Assembly (NCBI RefSeq): GCF_001431535.1
Contig: NZ_LDJK01000022.1
Location: 1 to 37,678, forward strand
Length of the DNA stretch: 37,678 nucleotides
Direction of reading: 5' to 3'
DNA from: Stenotrophomonas chelatiphaga
Lineage (GTDB): Bacteria > Pseudomonadota > Gammaproteobacteria > Xanthomonadales > Xanthomonadaceae
The position numbers and the translations under genes were made by a program. The notes beneath the pieces were generated by a model. The model saw nothing but the letters and a program-made list of their open reading frames with translations. It had not been told where the DNA came from and did no database searches. Shown in pieces: positions 1 through 9,283 of this stretch. Within the stretch, counting starts at the first letter, position 1. Every line of letters begins with the position of its first letter.

Positions 1-92
1 GGGCGGGGGACGGCAGGAGCCGCATCCTGCGGGCCTCGTTTCGCGCCATCCATGGCGCTCAACGCCCCCGCCCAGCCCCACCGCCCGACCCC
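1..92. repeat. Structured intergenic repeat, copy 1 (left edge)
   Basis: This stretch is nearly identical to 37591-37678 at the other end of the window; the two differ at only a few bases. It contains a small perfect hairpin GCGCCAT-CC-ATGGCGC and another, GCAGGA-N6-TCCTGC. In the right-end copy the outer arms form a perfect 18-bp inverted repeat; here the left arm would lie upstream of base 1, so the element is cut by the window edge. It is non-coding by position. The family is unnamed as far as I can tell. Confidence 0.75.
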
Positions 93-109
93 TGACAGAT
101 CTTGGTCCG

Positions 110-132
110 GTAGCGCCGAGCTATGCTCGGCG
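110..132 (+). repeat. Solo SMAG/REP element
   Basis: A GTAG head is followed by CGCCGAGC-TAT-GCTCGGCG, a perfect 7-bp stem with a 3-base loop. It matches the GTAG-headed palindromes known as SMAG elements in S. maltophilia. It lies about 130 bases upstream of the MFS gene start. Confidence 0.85.
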
Positions 133-261
133 GGCGTCATCGGTGCCGGGAGAACACATGGGCTGGGAAATACAGCGTTCAGCCGGCAGGACGCAGAACG
201 GGCGACTGTGCTGCGCTGCAGCAGTACAATCTGCAATCGATTACATGTCCCGGATTTTCCT

Positions 262-1503
262 GTGAACCCGTCCCCTCCCCCGGTCGCCACGTCCGCGCTG
301 GCCGCCGTGCTGTCGCCCCGCCAGCGCACCTTCATCCTGCTGGCCCTGTCGCTGGGCGGATTCGCCATCGGCACCAGCGAGTTCGCCAGCATGGGCCTGA
401 TGCTGGACATCAGCCGCGGGCTGTCGATCACCGAGGCACAGGTCGGCCACCTGATCAGCGCCTACGCCATCGGCGTGGTGGTGGGCGCGCCGGTGCTCGC
501 CTTCGCCGGCGCCGGCATCAGCCGCCGCAGCCTGCTGCTGGGCCTGATGGGTTTCTACGCCATCGGCAACCTGGCCAGCGCGCTGGCCCCAAACTACCAC
601 ACCATGCTGCTGGCGCGCTTCGTCGCCGGCCTGCCGCACGGCGCCTACTTCGGTGTGGCGATGCTGGTGGCGGCTTCGATCAGCCCGCCCGCACAGCGCG
701 GCGCAGCGGTGTCCAAGGTGCTGCTGGGTCTGTCGATCGCGATCCTGGTCGGCAACCCGCTCACTACCTGGCTGGGCCAGCAGTTCACCTGGCGCACCGC
801 CTTCGCGCTGGTCAGCCTGTTGGCGCTGGCGACGGTGGTGATGGTGTCGCGGCACCTGGCGCCGGACCCGAATGAGGTCCGCACCAGCCCGATGCGGGAG
901 CTCCGCGCGTTCAACACCACGCAGGTCTGGCTGGCGCTGGCGATCGGCTCGATCGGTTTTGCCGGCATGTTCTGCGTGTTCACCTACCTGGCACCCACGC
1001 TGGTCAACGTCACCGGCATCAACGAACGCTGGATGCCTGCGGCGGTCGGGCTGTTCGGCGTGGGCGCGATCATCGGCAACATGCTGGGCGGCTGGCTGGT
1101 GGATCGCCTGCAGTTCCGCGCCGCCGGCGTGCTGCTGGCGTGGTCGGTGGTGGTCCTGCTGCTGTTCCCGCTGGCTGCGCACTCGCCCTGGGCGATGGTG
1201 CCGGCGATCATTGCCGTAGGCACCATGGGGGCGCTGGCCGTGGCCCTGCAGACCCGCCTGATGGACGCTGCCGGCGAGGCCCAGACCCTGGCCGCCGCGT
1301 CGAACCATGCGGCCTTCAATACCGCCAACGCGCTGGGCCCATGGCTGGGTGGCATGGCCATCGGCGGTGGGTTCGGTTACGCGTCCACCGGCTATGTGGG
1401 TGCCGCCACGGCAGCGGTCGGCCTGCTGTTGTGGGGCGTGTCGGTGGTGATCGAGCGCCGGCGCGGTGCCGGGTCGCTGGCAGTGGGTGCGTCGAACGGG
1501 TGA
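262..1503 (+). CDS. MFS transporter (DHA1 / AraJ-YdhP-like)
   Basis: Major facilitator superfamily permease of 413 residues, the usual size for a 12-helix drug:H+ or sugar-efflux type carrier in the inner membrane. Hydrophobic segments run throughout, beginning with FILLALSLGGFAIGTSEF. The segment LISAYAIGVVVGAPVLA with the following basic SRR loop fits the conserved region after helix 2. I start it at GTG 262: the reading frame stays open upstream to base 52, but that stretch encodes Pro/Arg-rich sequence running through a structured repeat and a REP element, so it is unlikely to be translated. The last residues (ASNG) and the stop are encoded inside a repeat shared with the right end of the window. 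The substrate cannot be read from the sequence. Confidence 0.85.
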   Translation: MNPSPPPVATSALAAVLSPRQRTFILLALSLGGFAIGTSEFASMGLMLDISRGLSITEAQVGHLISAYAIGVVVGAPVLAFAGAGISRRSLLLGLMGFYAIGNLASALAPNYHTMLLARFVAGLPHGAYFGVAMLVAASISPPAQRGAAVSKVLLGLSIAILVGNPLTTWLGQQFTWRTAFALVSLLALATVVMVSRHLAPDPNEVRTSPMRELRAFNTTQVWLALAIGSIGFAGMFCVFTYLAPTLVNVTGINERWMPAAVGLFGVGAIIGNMLGGWLVDRLQFRAAGVLLAWSVVVLLLFPLAAHSPWAMVPAIIAVGTMGALAVALQTRLMDAAGEAQTLAAASNHAAFNTANALGPWLGGMAIGGGFGYASTGYVGAATAAVGLLLWGVSVVIERRRGAGSLAVGASNG

Positions 1504-1516
1504 AACCCCCTCGCGG
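1487..1516. repeat. Short repeat shared with 37516-37545
   Basis: The core GTCGAACGGGTG, followed by (A/G)AACCCCCTCGCGG, occurs here and again near 37518-37543. In both places it lies 30-60 bases before a long inverted repeat. Here it overlaps the MFS stop codon, so it has been accommodated into the gene's 3' end. Confidence 0.6.
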
Positions 1517-1552
1517 CGGGCTGCTTTCGGACTGCATCTGAGGGTTGGCCGA

Positions 1553-1639
1553 GCCGGGAGGCTGTGCGGGGCACGCACAAGTACGTCCATGTAGCTCTTC
1601 GCGGCTCCTGCCGCTCAAGGCCCCGCACAGCCTCCCGGC
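1553..1639. repeat. Long inverted repeat (20-bp perfect arms)
   Basis: The arms are 1553-1572 (beginning GCCGGGAGGC) and 1620-1639, perfectly complementary over 20 bp around a 47-base loop. Read on the minus strand, the loop contains the core GAGCTACATGGACGTACTTG, which recurs in the loop of the second inverted repeat at 1880-1978 in the opposite orientation. It lies 50 bases after the MFS stop. It could act as a transcription barrier, but there is no U-tract. Confidence 0.8.
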
Positions 1640-1879
1640 CCGGCCCCTGACGGGTTCCGGGGGCGGCCCGCCGCGTGATGAAGAAAAAGAAAAGCGGTAG
1701 CGCCGAAGGCAGCGGCAGGAGCCGCTGCCAACGTCGCTTGCGACGGCCCGCAGGGTGCCGGTCAGGACGACCGGCATACCCATGGCCGGCGGAATCCATC
1801 AAACCCCATGTCCCCAGCATCCGCCGACCATGGGTCGGCGCTACCGAAGGTCCACGGCCGCCATGGACCTGTCGACGGT
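1640..1879. other. Gene-free stretch with several small hairpins
   Basis: No credible gene is visible. Open frames here are short, Arg/Pro-rich and lack family features. The region holds a partial REP head (GGTAGCGCCGA) at 1696-1706 running into the hairpin GGCAGCGG...CCGCTGCC (1708-1729), a further hairpin GCCGGTC-N5-GACCGGC (1757-1775), and a REP element at 1822-1844 listed separately. Confidence 0.6.
1822..1844 (-). repeat. Solo SMAG/REP element
   Basis: Reverse-oriented copy: CGCCGACC-ATG-GGTCGGCG followed by CTAC, the complement of the GTAG head. It carries the CCGACC-type stem also found in the second arm of the REPINs at 27150-28294. Confidence 0.85.
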
Positions 1880-1978
1880 GGGGCGGGATGGCTGGGCAGG
1901 ACCGTCTTTTCGCGTGGATGCGCAATGCGAGCCTACACGGACGTACTTGCGGCGTGTCCTGCACAGCCATCCCGCCCC
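1880..1978. repeat. Long inverted repeat (23-bp arms, one mismatch)
   Basis: Arms 1880-1902 (beginning GGGGCGGGATGG) and 1956-1978 pair with a single mismatch around a 53-base loop. The loop carries GAGCCTACACGGACGTACTTG at 1929-1949, almost the same as the loop core of the 1553-1639 element but in opposite orientation. The arm sequences of the two elements differ, so the conserved part is the loop. Confidence 0.8.
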
Positions 1979-2073
1979 GCCAACACCCAGCCCAGCAGGC
2001 TGTTGCCTTTGCTTGTGCCGTCGCCGTTGCCGTTGCGCCATGGCAAGCCGGCCGCAGGCCGGAAACCCACGCC

Positions 2074-2412
2074 TCAGCGGTGGGACTCGTCCGTGGTGAA
2101 GCTCTCACCGCAGCCGCATTCGGCCGCTGCATTCGGGTTCTTGAAGGTGAAGGTCTCGCTCAGGCCGTGCTTGCCGAAGTCGATCACCGTGCCATCCACC
2201 AGCGGCAGGCTCTGCGCGTCCACGTAGATGCGCACCCCCTGCTGGTCGAACACACTGTCGCCCTCGCGCTCGTCACGCGCCAGATCGGTCACGTGGCCCC
2301 AGCCCGAGCAACCGGTACGGGTCACGCCGAAGCGCAGCCCCAAGGCCCCGGGGGTCTGGGCGACGAAGCGCTGGACGCGCTCAAAGGCTACTGGGGTCAG
2401 GCTGACGGCCAT
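2074..2412 (-). CDS. iscA: A-type iron-sulfur carrier protein (IscA-like)
   Basis: HesB/IscA-family protein of 112 residues that carries nascent Fe-S clusters (or iron) to apo-proteins in the cytoplasm. The three cluster-binding cysteines are present as TGCSG (Cys35) and ECGCGESF (Cys99, Cys101), the same positions as in E. coli IscA. The start at 2412 (MAVSLTPVAF) fits the family N-terminus; an upstream ATG at 2511 would add a non-homologous 33-residue tail. No isc or suf genes surround it, so it is a stand-alone A-type carrier and the IscA versus SufA/ErpA assignment is by similarity only. It is divergent from asnS. Confidence 0.88.
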   Translation of the reverse strand: MAVSLTPVAFERVQRFVAQTPGALGLRFGVTRTGCSGWGHVTDLARDEREGDSVFDQQGVRIYVDAQSLPLVDGTVIDFGKHGLSETFTFKNPNAAAECGCGESFTTDESHR

Positions 2413-2439
2413 GATGGAGCTCCACGAAGGTACGAGACG

Positions 2440-2445
2440 AGTATA
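2440..2445 (-). promoter_or_regulatory. Putative -10 box for the IscA-like gene
   Basis: On the minus strand TATACT lies 27 bases upstream of the start codon, within the 130-base divergent intergenic region shared with asnS. The -35 region is weak (TTTCTA about 16 bases upstream), so this is a tentative call. Confidence 0.35.
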
Positions 2446-2542
2446 AAGGCCACCGGGGCAGTAGAAATGCCTCGCAAGCGGAACGCTGCAACCGGTAAAC
2501 TTCGAATTCACAGATCGAGTCGATCAGCAGAGGATTCAAGTC

Positions 2543-3937
<1,395 letters not shown>

Positions 3938-3967
3938 TCCCCCTGCACCCACGGAGGTACCGCAACC

Positions 3968-4267
3968 ATGACCCTGTTCTTCGCGCTGTGTTTCTTTGGC
4001 GTGGCGATCGCCGGGTTCAGTGCCTTCGTGATCTTCTGGCCGCTGACCCTGGTGCACCTGCGCGACCGCCATCCGGCGCTGTCGCAGCGCTTCGGCAGCG
4101 GTGCCTTCCTCAAGCCCGAAGCACTGGCCTGGCTGTTGCGGCGTGACTATCGCGCGCAGCCGGACCGTTCGCTTTCCGGGCTGGCGACACCGGCCTGGGT
4201 ATCGCTGCTGACCCTGCTGGCCGGACTGGGCATGGCCGCCCTGCTCTGGCTGGCGTCGATCTGGTAA
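3968..4267 (+). CDS. Small two-helix membrane protein, unknown function
   Basis: Protein of 99 residues. A hydrophobic segment at about residues 2-30 (FFALCFFGVAIAGFSAFVIFW) is followed by a basic cytoplasmic-type stretch (HLRDRHP, LLRRDYRAQPDRS), and a second hydrophobic segment covers about residues 75-97. A strong ribosome site, GGAGGT, lies at 3952-3957. It starts 30 bases after asnS and is followed after 7 bases by the next gene, so the three are probably cotranscribed. I do not recognise the family beyond a small conserved membrane protein. Confidence 0.75.
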   Translation: MTLFFALCFFGVAIAGFSAFVIFWPLTLVHLRDRHPALSQRFGSGAFLKPEALAWLLRRDYRAQPDRSLSGLATPAWVSLLTLLAGLGMAALLWLASIW

Positions 4268-4274
4268 TCACGAA

Positions 4275-4589
4275 ATGAATGACGACTCCCTTCCGCAGGA
4301 CAGCTGGTGGCTGGCCAGCCTGGGCAACACGCTGATCTGGGCGCGCCTGCGCATCCGCCCGGCCGGCACCGCCGAAGTGCTGGACAGCGACGGCAACACG
4401 TTGAGCTACGATGGTGAGGACACCGCGCGCGCGCAGCTGTTCGATGCCGAGTTCGTGGAATACGACGGGCTGGACGAAGAAGACGCGCTGGTGCGTGGGT
4501 TTTCGCTGCATGAAGTGCAGCCGCCCAGGGCCAGCACCGATGAAGGCCTGCGTGGCTTGATGGTGCAGTCGCTGGGCCGCACGGTCTAA
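4275..4589 (+). CDS. Conserved hypothetical acidic protein
   Basis: Soluble 104-residue protein with no signal peptide or membrane segment. It is rich in Asp/Glu, with an acidic patch around residues 46-71 (YDGEDTARAQLFDAEFVEYDGLDEEDA). It begins SLPQDSWWLASLGNTLIWARLRIRP, which could form a beta-barrel-like strand set, but I recognise no domain. It sits 7 bases after the previous gene and 4 bases before the PaiB-like gene, so it belongs to the same transcription unit. Confidence 0.75.
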   Translation: MNDDSLPQDSWWLASLGNTLIWARLRIRPAGTAEVLDSDGNTLSYDGEDTARAQLFDAEFVEYDGLDEEDALVRGFSLHEVQPPRASTDEGLRGLMVQSLGRTV

Positions 4590-4593
4590 GCGC

Positions 4594-5235
4594 ATGTTCA
4601 CCCCGCGCGCCTTCGCAGAAACCGACCTGCAGTGGCTGGACGCGCTGTTTGCCCGCGATGCGTTCATCACCCTGCTCACCACCGGTGACGATGGCCTGCC
4701 CGAACTGACCCGGCTGCCGGTGCTGTACCGCCGCCAGGGACAGGCGATCGAGCTGCGCGGGCACTGGGCCAGGGCCAATCCGCAATCGCGCCGCGACGGT
4801 CTGGCCAAGGTGCTGGTGGACGGTCCGCACGGGTATGTGTCGGCCTCGTGGTATCCCGACAAGGAGGCCATGGCGCGGGTGCCGACCTGGAACTACGCCG
4901 CCGCCGAGCTGCGCGGCCAGCTGCACCGCTTCGAGGACACCGACGCACTGGCCGCCGTGGTCGCCGATACCGGCGATCTGTACGAAGCAAAGGTGGGCCG
5001 TGACTGGCAGTTCGAACCGCAGCGCGATGACCACCGCAGCCAGCTGCGCGGCATCATCGGCTTCCGCTTCGTGGTGGACACCGTGCAGCTGAAGATGAAG
5101 CTCAGCCAGAACCACCCGGTGGCCAACCAGCAGGCGGTGATCGCCGAACTGGAACGGCTGCCCTCGCCTGCATCACACGAGCTGGCGCACTGGATGCGCC
5201 GCTTCCTGGACGCGCCCGGTACGGCGCGCGACTGA
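4594..5235 (+). CDS. PaiB-like FMN-binding negative transcriptional regulator
   Basis: PaiB family protein of 213 residues with an FMN-binding split-barrel fold. Family marks are ASWYPDK and VPTWNYAAAELRGQL in the middle and KLSQNHP near residues 168-175. Bacillus PaiB is linked to repression of protease and sporulation genes; in proteobacteria the family is mostly annotated by similarity and the natural target is unknown. The gene follows the preceding one by 4 bases. It may act as a flavin-dependent enzyme rather than a DNA-binding regulator, since no helix-turn-helix is apparent. Confidence 0.85.
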   Translation: MFTPRAFAETDLQWLDALFARDAFITLLTTGDDGLPELTRLPVLYRRQGQAIELRGHWARANPQSRRDGLAKVLVDGPHGYVSASWYPDKEAMARVPTWNYAAAELRGQLHRFEDTDALAAVVADTGDLYEAKVGRDWQFEPQRDDHRSQLRGIIGFRFVVDTVQLKMKLSQNHPVANQQAVIAELERLPSPASHELAHWMRRFLDAPGTARD

Positions 5236-5306
5236 TCCCCCTCCCTTCCCGCGACGACGCGGCCCGACGCCGCGCCTTGCCCCCCACACACCGTCAGGGA
5301 CCTTGC

Positions 5307-5969
5307 ATGAAAGACGTCTTCAAGCTGCTGCAGAACAACCGCGACTGGGCCGACCGGATCCAGCAGGAAGATCCTGAGTTCTTCCACAGGCTGTCGACCC
5401 AGCAGCATCCGGAATACCTGTGGATCGGCTGTTCCGATTCGCGCGTACCCGCCAACCAGATCATCGGCATGGCCCCGGGCGAAGTCTTCGTGCATCGCAA
5501 CGTGGCCAACGTGGTCGCCCACACCGACCTGAACTGCCTGAGCGTCATCCAGTACGCGGTGGACCAGCTGAAGGTGAAGCACATCCTGATCGTAGGCCAT
5601 TACGGCTGCGGCGGCGTGCACGCCAGCCTCAACAACGTACGCGTCGGCCTGGCCGACAACTGGCTGCGGCATGTCGGCGACGTGGCGCAGAAGCACGCCG
5701 CCATCCTCGATGCGATCGACGACCCGGAGCTGCGCCACGCGCGGCTGTGCGAACTGAACGTCATCGAGCAGGTGGCCAACGCCTGCCAGTCGACCATCGT
5801 GCGTGATGCCTGGGCGCGTGGGCAGAAGCTGACCGTCCACGGCTGGGTATACAGCCTGCGCGATGGCCGCGTGCGCGAGATGGGTATCGACGTCGACAGC
5901 CCGGAAGCCCTGCAGCCGGGTTATGAAAAAGCGCTGTCCTTCGTGCCGCGCAAAGGCAAGCGCGACTGA
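5307..5969 (+). CDS. can: Beta-class carbonic anhydrase
   Basis: Zinc enzyme of 220 residues interconverting CO2 and bicarbonate in the cytoplasm, supplying bicarbonate for carboxylations. Zinc and catalytic residues are visible as CSDSR (Cys42, Asp44, Arg46) and GHYGCGGV (His98, Cys101), the same numbering as E. coli Can. ATG 5307 is preceded by AGGGA and gives the family N-terminus [11 protein letters not shown]; the frame is open to 5277, but that stretch has no conserved sequence. It is 71 bases after the PaiB-like gene and 20 bases before the dioxygenase gene. Confidence 0.96.
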   Translation: MKDVFKLLQNNRDWADRIQQEDPEFFHRLSTQQHPEYLWIGCSDSRVPANQIIGMAPGEVFVHRNVANVVAHTDLNCLSVIQYAVDQLKVKHILIVGHYGCGGVHASLNNVRVGLADNWLRHVGDVAQKHAAILDAIDDPELRHARLCELNVIEQVANACQSTIVRDAWARGQKLTVHGWVYSLRDGRVREMGIDVDSPEALQPGYEKALSFVPRKGKRD

Positions 5970-5989
5970 CCGTCAACCGGAGCCTCCGC

Positions 5990-6502
5990 ATGCTTGCTTC
6001 ACCGATCAACCTGATGGGCTGGGTCGAAGAACACCGGCACCTGTTGAAGCCGCCGGTCGGCAACAAGATGATCGAGGACGGCGACTTCATCGTGATGGTG
6101 GTCGGCGGCCCGAATTCGCGCACCGATTTCCACATCGACGAAGGCCCGGAGTGGTTCTACCAGCTGGAAGGCGAGATGGTGCTGAAGGTGCAGGAAGACG
6201 GCCAGGTCCGGGACATTCCGATCCGCGCCGGCGAGATCTTCCTGCTGCCGGGCAACGTGCCGCACTCACCGCGCCGCCCCGCGGGCGGCATCGGGCTGGT
6301 GGTGGAACGCAAGCGGCTGCCGCACGAACGCGACGGCGTGGTGTGGCACTGCGAGCGCTGCAACCACAAGCTGCATGAAGAGTGGTTCACCCTGCAGAAC
6401 ATCGAAACCGACCTGCCGAAGGTGTTCGCCCGCTACCAGGGCGACCTGCAGCTGCGCACCTGCAGCGCGTGCGGGCATGTGGATCCGCTGCCGGGCGCCT
6501 GA
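5990..6502 (+). CDS. nbaC: 3-hydroxyanthranilate 3,4-dioxygenase
   Basis: Cupin-fold Fe(II) dioxygenase that opens the ring of 3-hydroxyanthranilate to the semialdehyde that cyclises to quinolinate, the precursor for NAD. It has 170 residues. Iron ligands appear as His48 (TDFHID), Glu54 ([10 protein letters not shown]) and His92 (GNVPHSP). A rubredoxin-like second metal site is intact: CERC (121-124) and CSAC (158-161), typical of the bacterial enzyme. A GGAG ribosome site precedes ATG 5990. Kynureninase and kynurenine monooxygenase follow, so the pathway from kynurenine to quinolinate is complete here; tryptophan dioxygenase and formamidase must be elsewhere. Confidence 0.96.
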   Translation: MLASPINLMGWVEEHRHLLKPPVGNKMIEDGDFIVMVVGGPNSRTDFHIDEGPEWFYQLEGEMVLKVQEDGQVRDIPIRAGEIFLLPGNVPHSPRRPAGGIGLVVERKRLPHERDGVVWHCERCNHKLHEEWFTLQNIETDLPKVFARYQGDLQLRTCSACGHVDPLPGA

Positions 6503-6528
6503 ATCGGACGCCCGTCCGGACGGAAGGA

Positions 6529-6551
6529 CGCCGGGCAGGGCTCGGCGCTAC
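6529..6551 (-). repeat. Solo SMAG/REP element
   Basis: Reverse-oriented copy ending CGGCGCTAC, slightly degenerate in the stem (GCCGGGC / GCTCGGC). It sits between the dioxygenase and kynU genes, just after a small hairpin CGGACG-CC-CGTCCG (6505-6518). The pair may reduce read-through or stabilise the upstream message. Confidence 0.7.
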
Positions 6552-6612
6552 CGGAACCGGATGACGCTGCGCGCGGTACACTTCGGACACACCAAATCGT
6601 GTCGCTGCAATC

Positions 6613-7887
6613 ATGTCCGAGCTCCTCAGCCGTTCCCATGCCCTGGCCCTGGATGCCGCCGATCCACTGCGCGGTTTCCGTGATGAATTCCTGATCCCGC
6701 GCCACGACGGCGGCGAGCAGACCTACTTCGTCGGCAACTCGCTCGGCCTGCAGCCGCGTGGTGCGCAGGCCGCGGTGCAGGAGGTCATGGGCCAATGGGC
6801 CACGCTGGCGGTGGAAGGCCACTTCACCGGCCCGACACAGTGGCTGGGCTACCACCGCCTGGTGAGCGGGCAGCTGGCGCAGGTGGTCGGTGCATTGCCC
6901 AGCGAAGTGGTGGCAATGAACACGCTCAGCGTCAACCTGCACCTGATGATGGTGAGCTTCTACCGTCCCACCGCGCAGCGCCCGGTGATCCTGATGGAAG
7001 CCGGCGCCTTTCCCACCGATCGCCACGCGGTGGAGGCGCAGATCCGCTTCCACGGGTTCGATCCCGCCGATTGCCTGGTCGAAGTGCAGCCGGACGAGGC
7101 CGACGGCACGATTTCGCTGCAGGCCATCGAGCAGGCGATAGGAAGCCACGGCGCGCGCCTTGCGCTGGTGCTGTGGCCCGGCGTGCAGTACCGCACCGGC
7201 CAGGCCTTCGACCTGCAGGCGATCACCACGCTGGCACGCGCACAGGGCGCCAACATCGGCTTCGACCTGGCTCATTCGGTCGGCAACCTGCCGTTGCAAC
7301 TGCACGAAGTGGCGCCGGACTTCGCGGTGTGGTGCCACTACAAGTACCTCAACAGTGGCCCGGGCGCGGTCGCCGGGGCGTTCGTGCATGAACGCCACCA
7401 TCGCGACACCACCCTGCCCCGGTTCGCCGGCTGGTGGGGCCATGAAGAAGCCACCCGCTTCCAGATGGCGCCGCAGTTCGTGCCGTCCGTGGGTGCCGAA
7501 GGCTGGCAGCTGAGCAATCCGCCGATCCTCGGCCTGGCACCGCTGCGTGCATCGCTGGATCTGTTCCAGCGCGCGGGCATGGATGCGTTGCGTGGGAAAT
7601 CACTGGCATTGACCGGGCTGCTCGATTCCCTGGTGCAGGCGCGCCTGCCGCATGTGCTGGAACGCATCACCCCGGCCGACAGCGAGCGCCGCGGCTGCCA
7701 GCTGTCGCTGCGGGTGATCGGCGGTCGTGAGCGTGGCCGGGCCCTGTTCGAACACCTGCGCGCAGTGGGGGTGCTGGGCGACTGGCGCGAACCGGACGTG
7801 ATCCGGATCTCGCCGACCCCGCTGTACAACCGCTACCAGGACCTGCATCGCTTCGTCGATGAAGTCGATGCCTGGGTCGGGCGCTGA
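6613..7887 (+). CDS. kynU: Kynureninase
   Basis: PLP-dependent hydrolase of 424 residues converting kynurenine to anthranilate or, here more likely, 3-hydroxykynurenine to 3-hydroxyanthranilate plus alanine. Recognisable segments are YFVGNSLGLQPR near residue 39, the cofactor Asp in GFDLAHSVGN (Asp218) and the PLP-binding lysine in WCHYKYLNSGPG (Lys244). The length is normal. No strong ribosome site precedes ATG 6613. The gene is 110 bases after the dioxygenase, with a hairpin and REP element between, and abuts kmo. Confidence 0.96.
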   Translation: MSELLSRSHALALDAADPLRGFRDEFLIPRHDGGEQTYFVGNSLGLQPRGAQAAVQEVMGQWATLAVEGHFTGPTQWLGYHRLVSGQLAQVVGALPSEVVAMNTLSVNLHLMMVSFYRPTAQRPVILMEAGAFPTDRHAVEAQIRFHGFDPADCLVEVQPDEADGTISLQAIEQAIGSHGARLALVLWPGVQYRTGQAFDLQAITTLARAQGANIGFDLAHSVGNLPLQLHEVAPDFAVWCHYKYLNSGPGAVAGAFVHERHHRDTTLPRFAGWWGHEEATRFQMAPQFVPSVGAEGWQLSNPPILGLAPLRASLDLFQRAGMDALRGKSLALTGLLDSLVQARLPHVLERITPADSERRGCQLSLRVIGGRERGRALFEHLRAVGVLGDWREPDVIRISPTPLYNRYQDLHRFVDEVDAWVGR

Positions 7888-7891
7888 CGCC

Positions 7892-9283
7892 GTGCCGGAC
7901 GCCTCGTCGACTGCGCACGCCCAGCGTTCGCTGACCATCGTCGGTGCAGGACTGGCCGGCTCGCTGCTGGCCATCCTGCTGTCACGGCAGGGCTGGAACA
8001 TCACCGTGTACGAACGTCGTGGCGACCCGCGCGTCAGCGGCTATGAAAGCGGTCGCTCGATCAACCTGGCACTCGCCGAACGCGGCCGCAACGCACTGCG
8101 CCAGGCTGGCGCACACGTGGAAGCGGCGGTGATGGAACGTGCGGTCATGATGCGCGGGCGCATGGTCCACCTGCGCGATGGCGCCGCCCCTGCGCTGCAG
8201 CGGTACGGCCGCGACGACAGCGAAGTGATCTGGTCGATCCATCGCCGCGAGCTCAACGTCACCCTGCTGCAACTGGCCGAACAGGCCGGCGCCGTCGTGC
8301 ACTTCCACCGGCGCCTGCACACCGTGGACTTCGATGCGCAGCACGCGCGCTTCATCGATGACCGCGACGACACCCCGCATGACATCCGCTTCGCCAGCCT
8401 GGTCGGCGCGGACGGCGCCGGATCGGCCCTGCGCGCGGCGATGAACCGCCGCCAGCCGCTCGGCGAGCGCATCGAGTTCCTCGACCATTCGTACAAGGAG
8501 CTGGAGATTCCACCCGGCGCCGGCGGTGCCTTCAGCATCGATCCCAACGCCCTGCACATCTGGCCGCGGGGCCGCTTCATGTGCATCGCGCTGCCCAATC
8601 ACGAAGGCACCTTCACCGTTACCCTGTTCCTGCCCAACAAGGGCGATCCGGGTTTCAACACGGTCACTACCGGGGAGCAGGCAGAGGCGCTTTTCGCCCG
8701 CGAATTCCCCGATGCGCTGCCGCTGATCCCGGACCTGCGCGCCGACTGGGATGCGCATCCGCCGGGGCTGCTCGGCACGCTGTACCTGGAGCGCTGGCAT
8801 ACCGATGGCAAGGCCGTGCTGATCGGCGATGCGGCGCACGCGATGGTGCCCTTCCATGGCCAGGGCATGAACTGCGCCTTCGAAGACTGCGTTGCGCTGG
8901 CCCGCCACCTGGATGCAGCCAGCGACCTGCGCGGGGCCTATTCGGCGTTCGAAATCGAGCGCGCGCCCAATGCCTGGGCGATCCAGCAGATGGCGCTGGA
9001 GAACTACACGGAAATGCGCGACCAGGTGGCCGATCCGGCGTTCCTGCTGCAGCGTGAGCTGGAGCTGGCCCTGCAGCAGCGGTGGCCCACGCGCTTCGTG
9101 CCACACTACACCATGGTTACTTTCCTGCACACGCCCTACGCCGTCGCGCTGGAGCGCACGCGGATACAACGCCGCATCCTGCGCAACGCCACCCAGGGCC
9201 TCGATTCCCTGCAGCAGGTCGACTGGAACGCGCTGCAAGCCGAAGTCCACGCCAAGCTGCCCATGCTGGAGGGCGCGCACTGA
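7892..9283 (+). CDS. kmo: Kynurenine 3-monooxygenase
   Basis: FAD- and NADPH-dependent aromatic hydroxylase converting kynurenine to 3-hydroxykynurenine. The FAD Rossmann motif is TIVGAGLAGSLLAILLSRQG near the N-terminus, and the second FAD motif is IGDAAHAMVPFHGQGMNCAFED around residue 310. The frame is open from ATG 7859, which would overlap kynU by 29 bases; ATG 7868 and GTG 7892 are also possible. I chose GTG 7892, 4 bases after the kynU stop, because family members usually have only about 5-15 residues before the FAD motif; this choice is uncertain. The stop overlaps the sbcB start (TGATG). Confidence 0.93.
   Translation: MPDASSTAHAQRSLTIVGAGLAGSLLAILLSRQGWNITVYERRGDPRVSGYESGRSINLALAERGRNALRQAGAHVEAAVMERAVMMRGRMVHLRDGAAPALQRYGRDDSEVIWSIHRRELNVTLLQLAEQAGAVVHFHRRLHTVDFDAQHARFIDDRDDTPHDIRFASLVGADGAGSALRAAMNRRQPLGERIEFLDHSYKELEIPPGAGGAFSIDPNALHIWPRGRFMCIALPNHEGTFTVTLFLPNKGDPGFNTVTTGEQAEALFAREFPDALPLIPDLRADWDAHPPGLLGTLYLERWHTDGKAVLIGDAAHAMVPFHGQGMNCAFEDCVALARHLDAASDLRGAYSAFEIERAPNAWAIQQMALENYTEMRDQVADPAFLLQRELELALQQRWPTRFVPHYTMVTFLHTPYAVALERTRIQRRILRNATQGLDSLQQVDWNALQAEVHAKLPMLEGAH

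Noticed and set aside
52..261. N-terminal extension of the MFS transporter to ATG 52
   Set aside because: The stretch runs through an intergenic structured repeat and a REP element and has no transporter-like sequence; GTG 262 leaves a normal MFS N-terminus.
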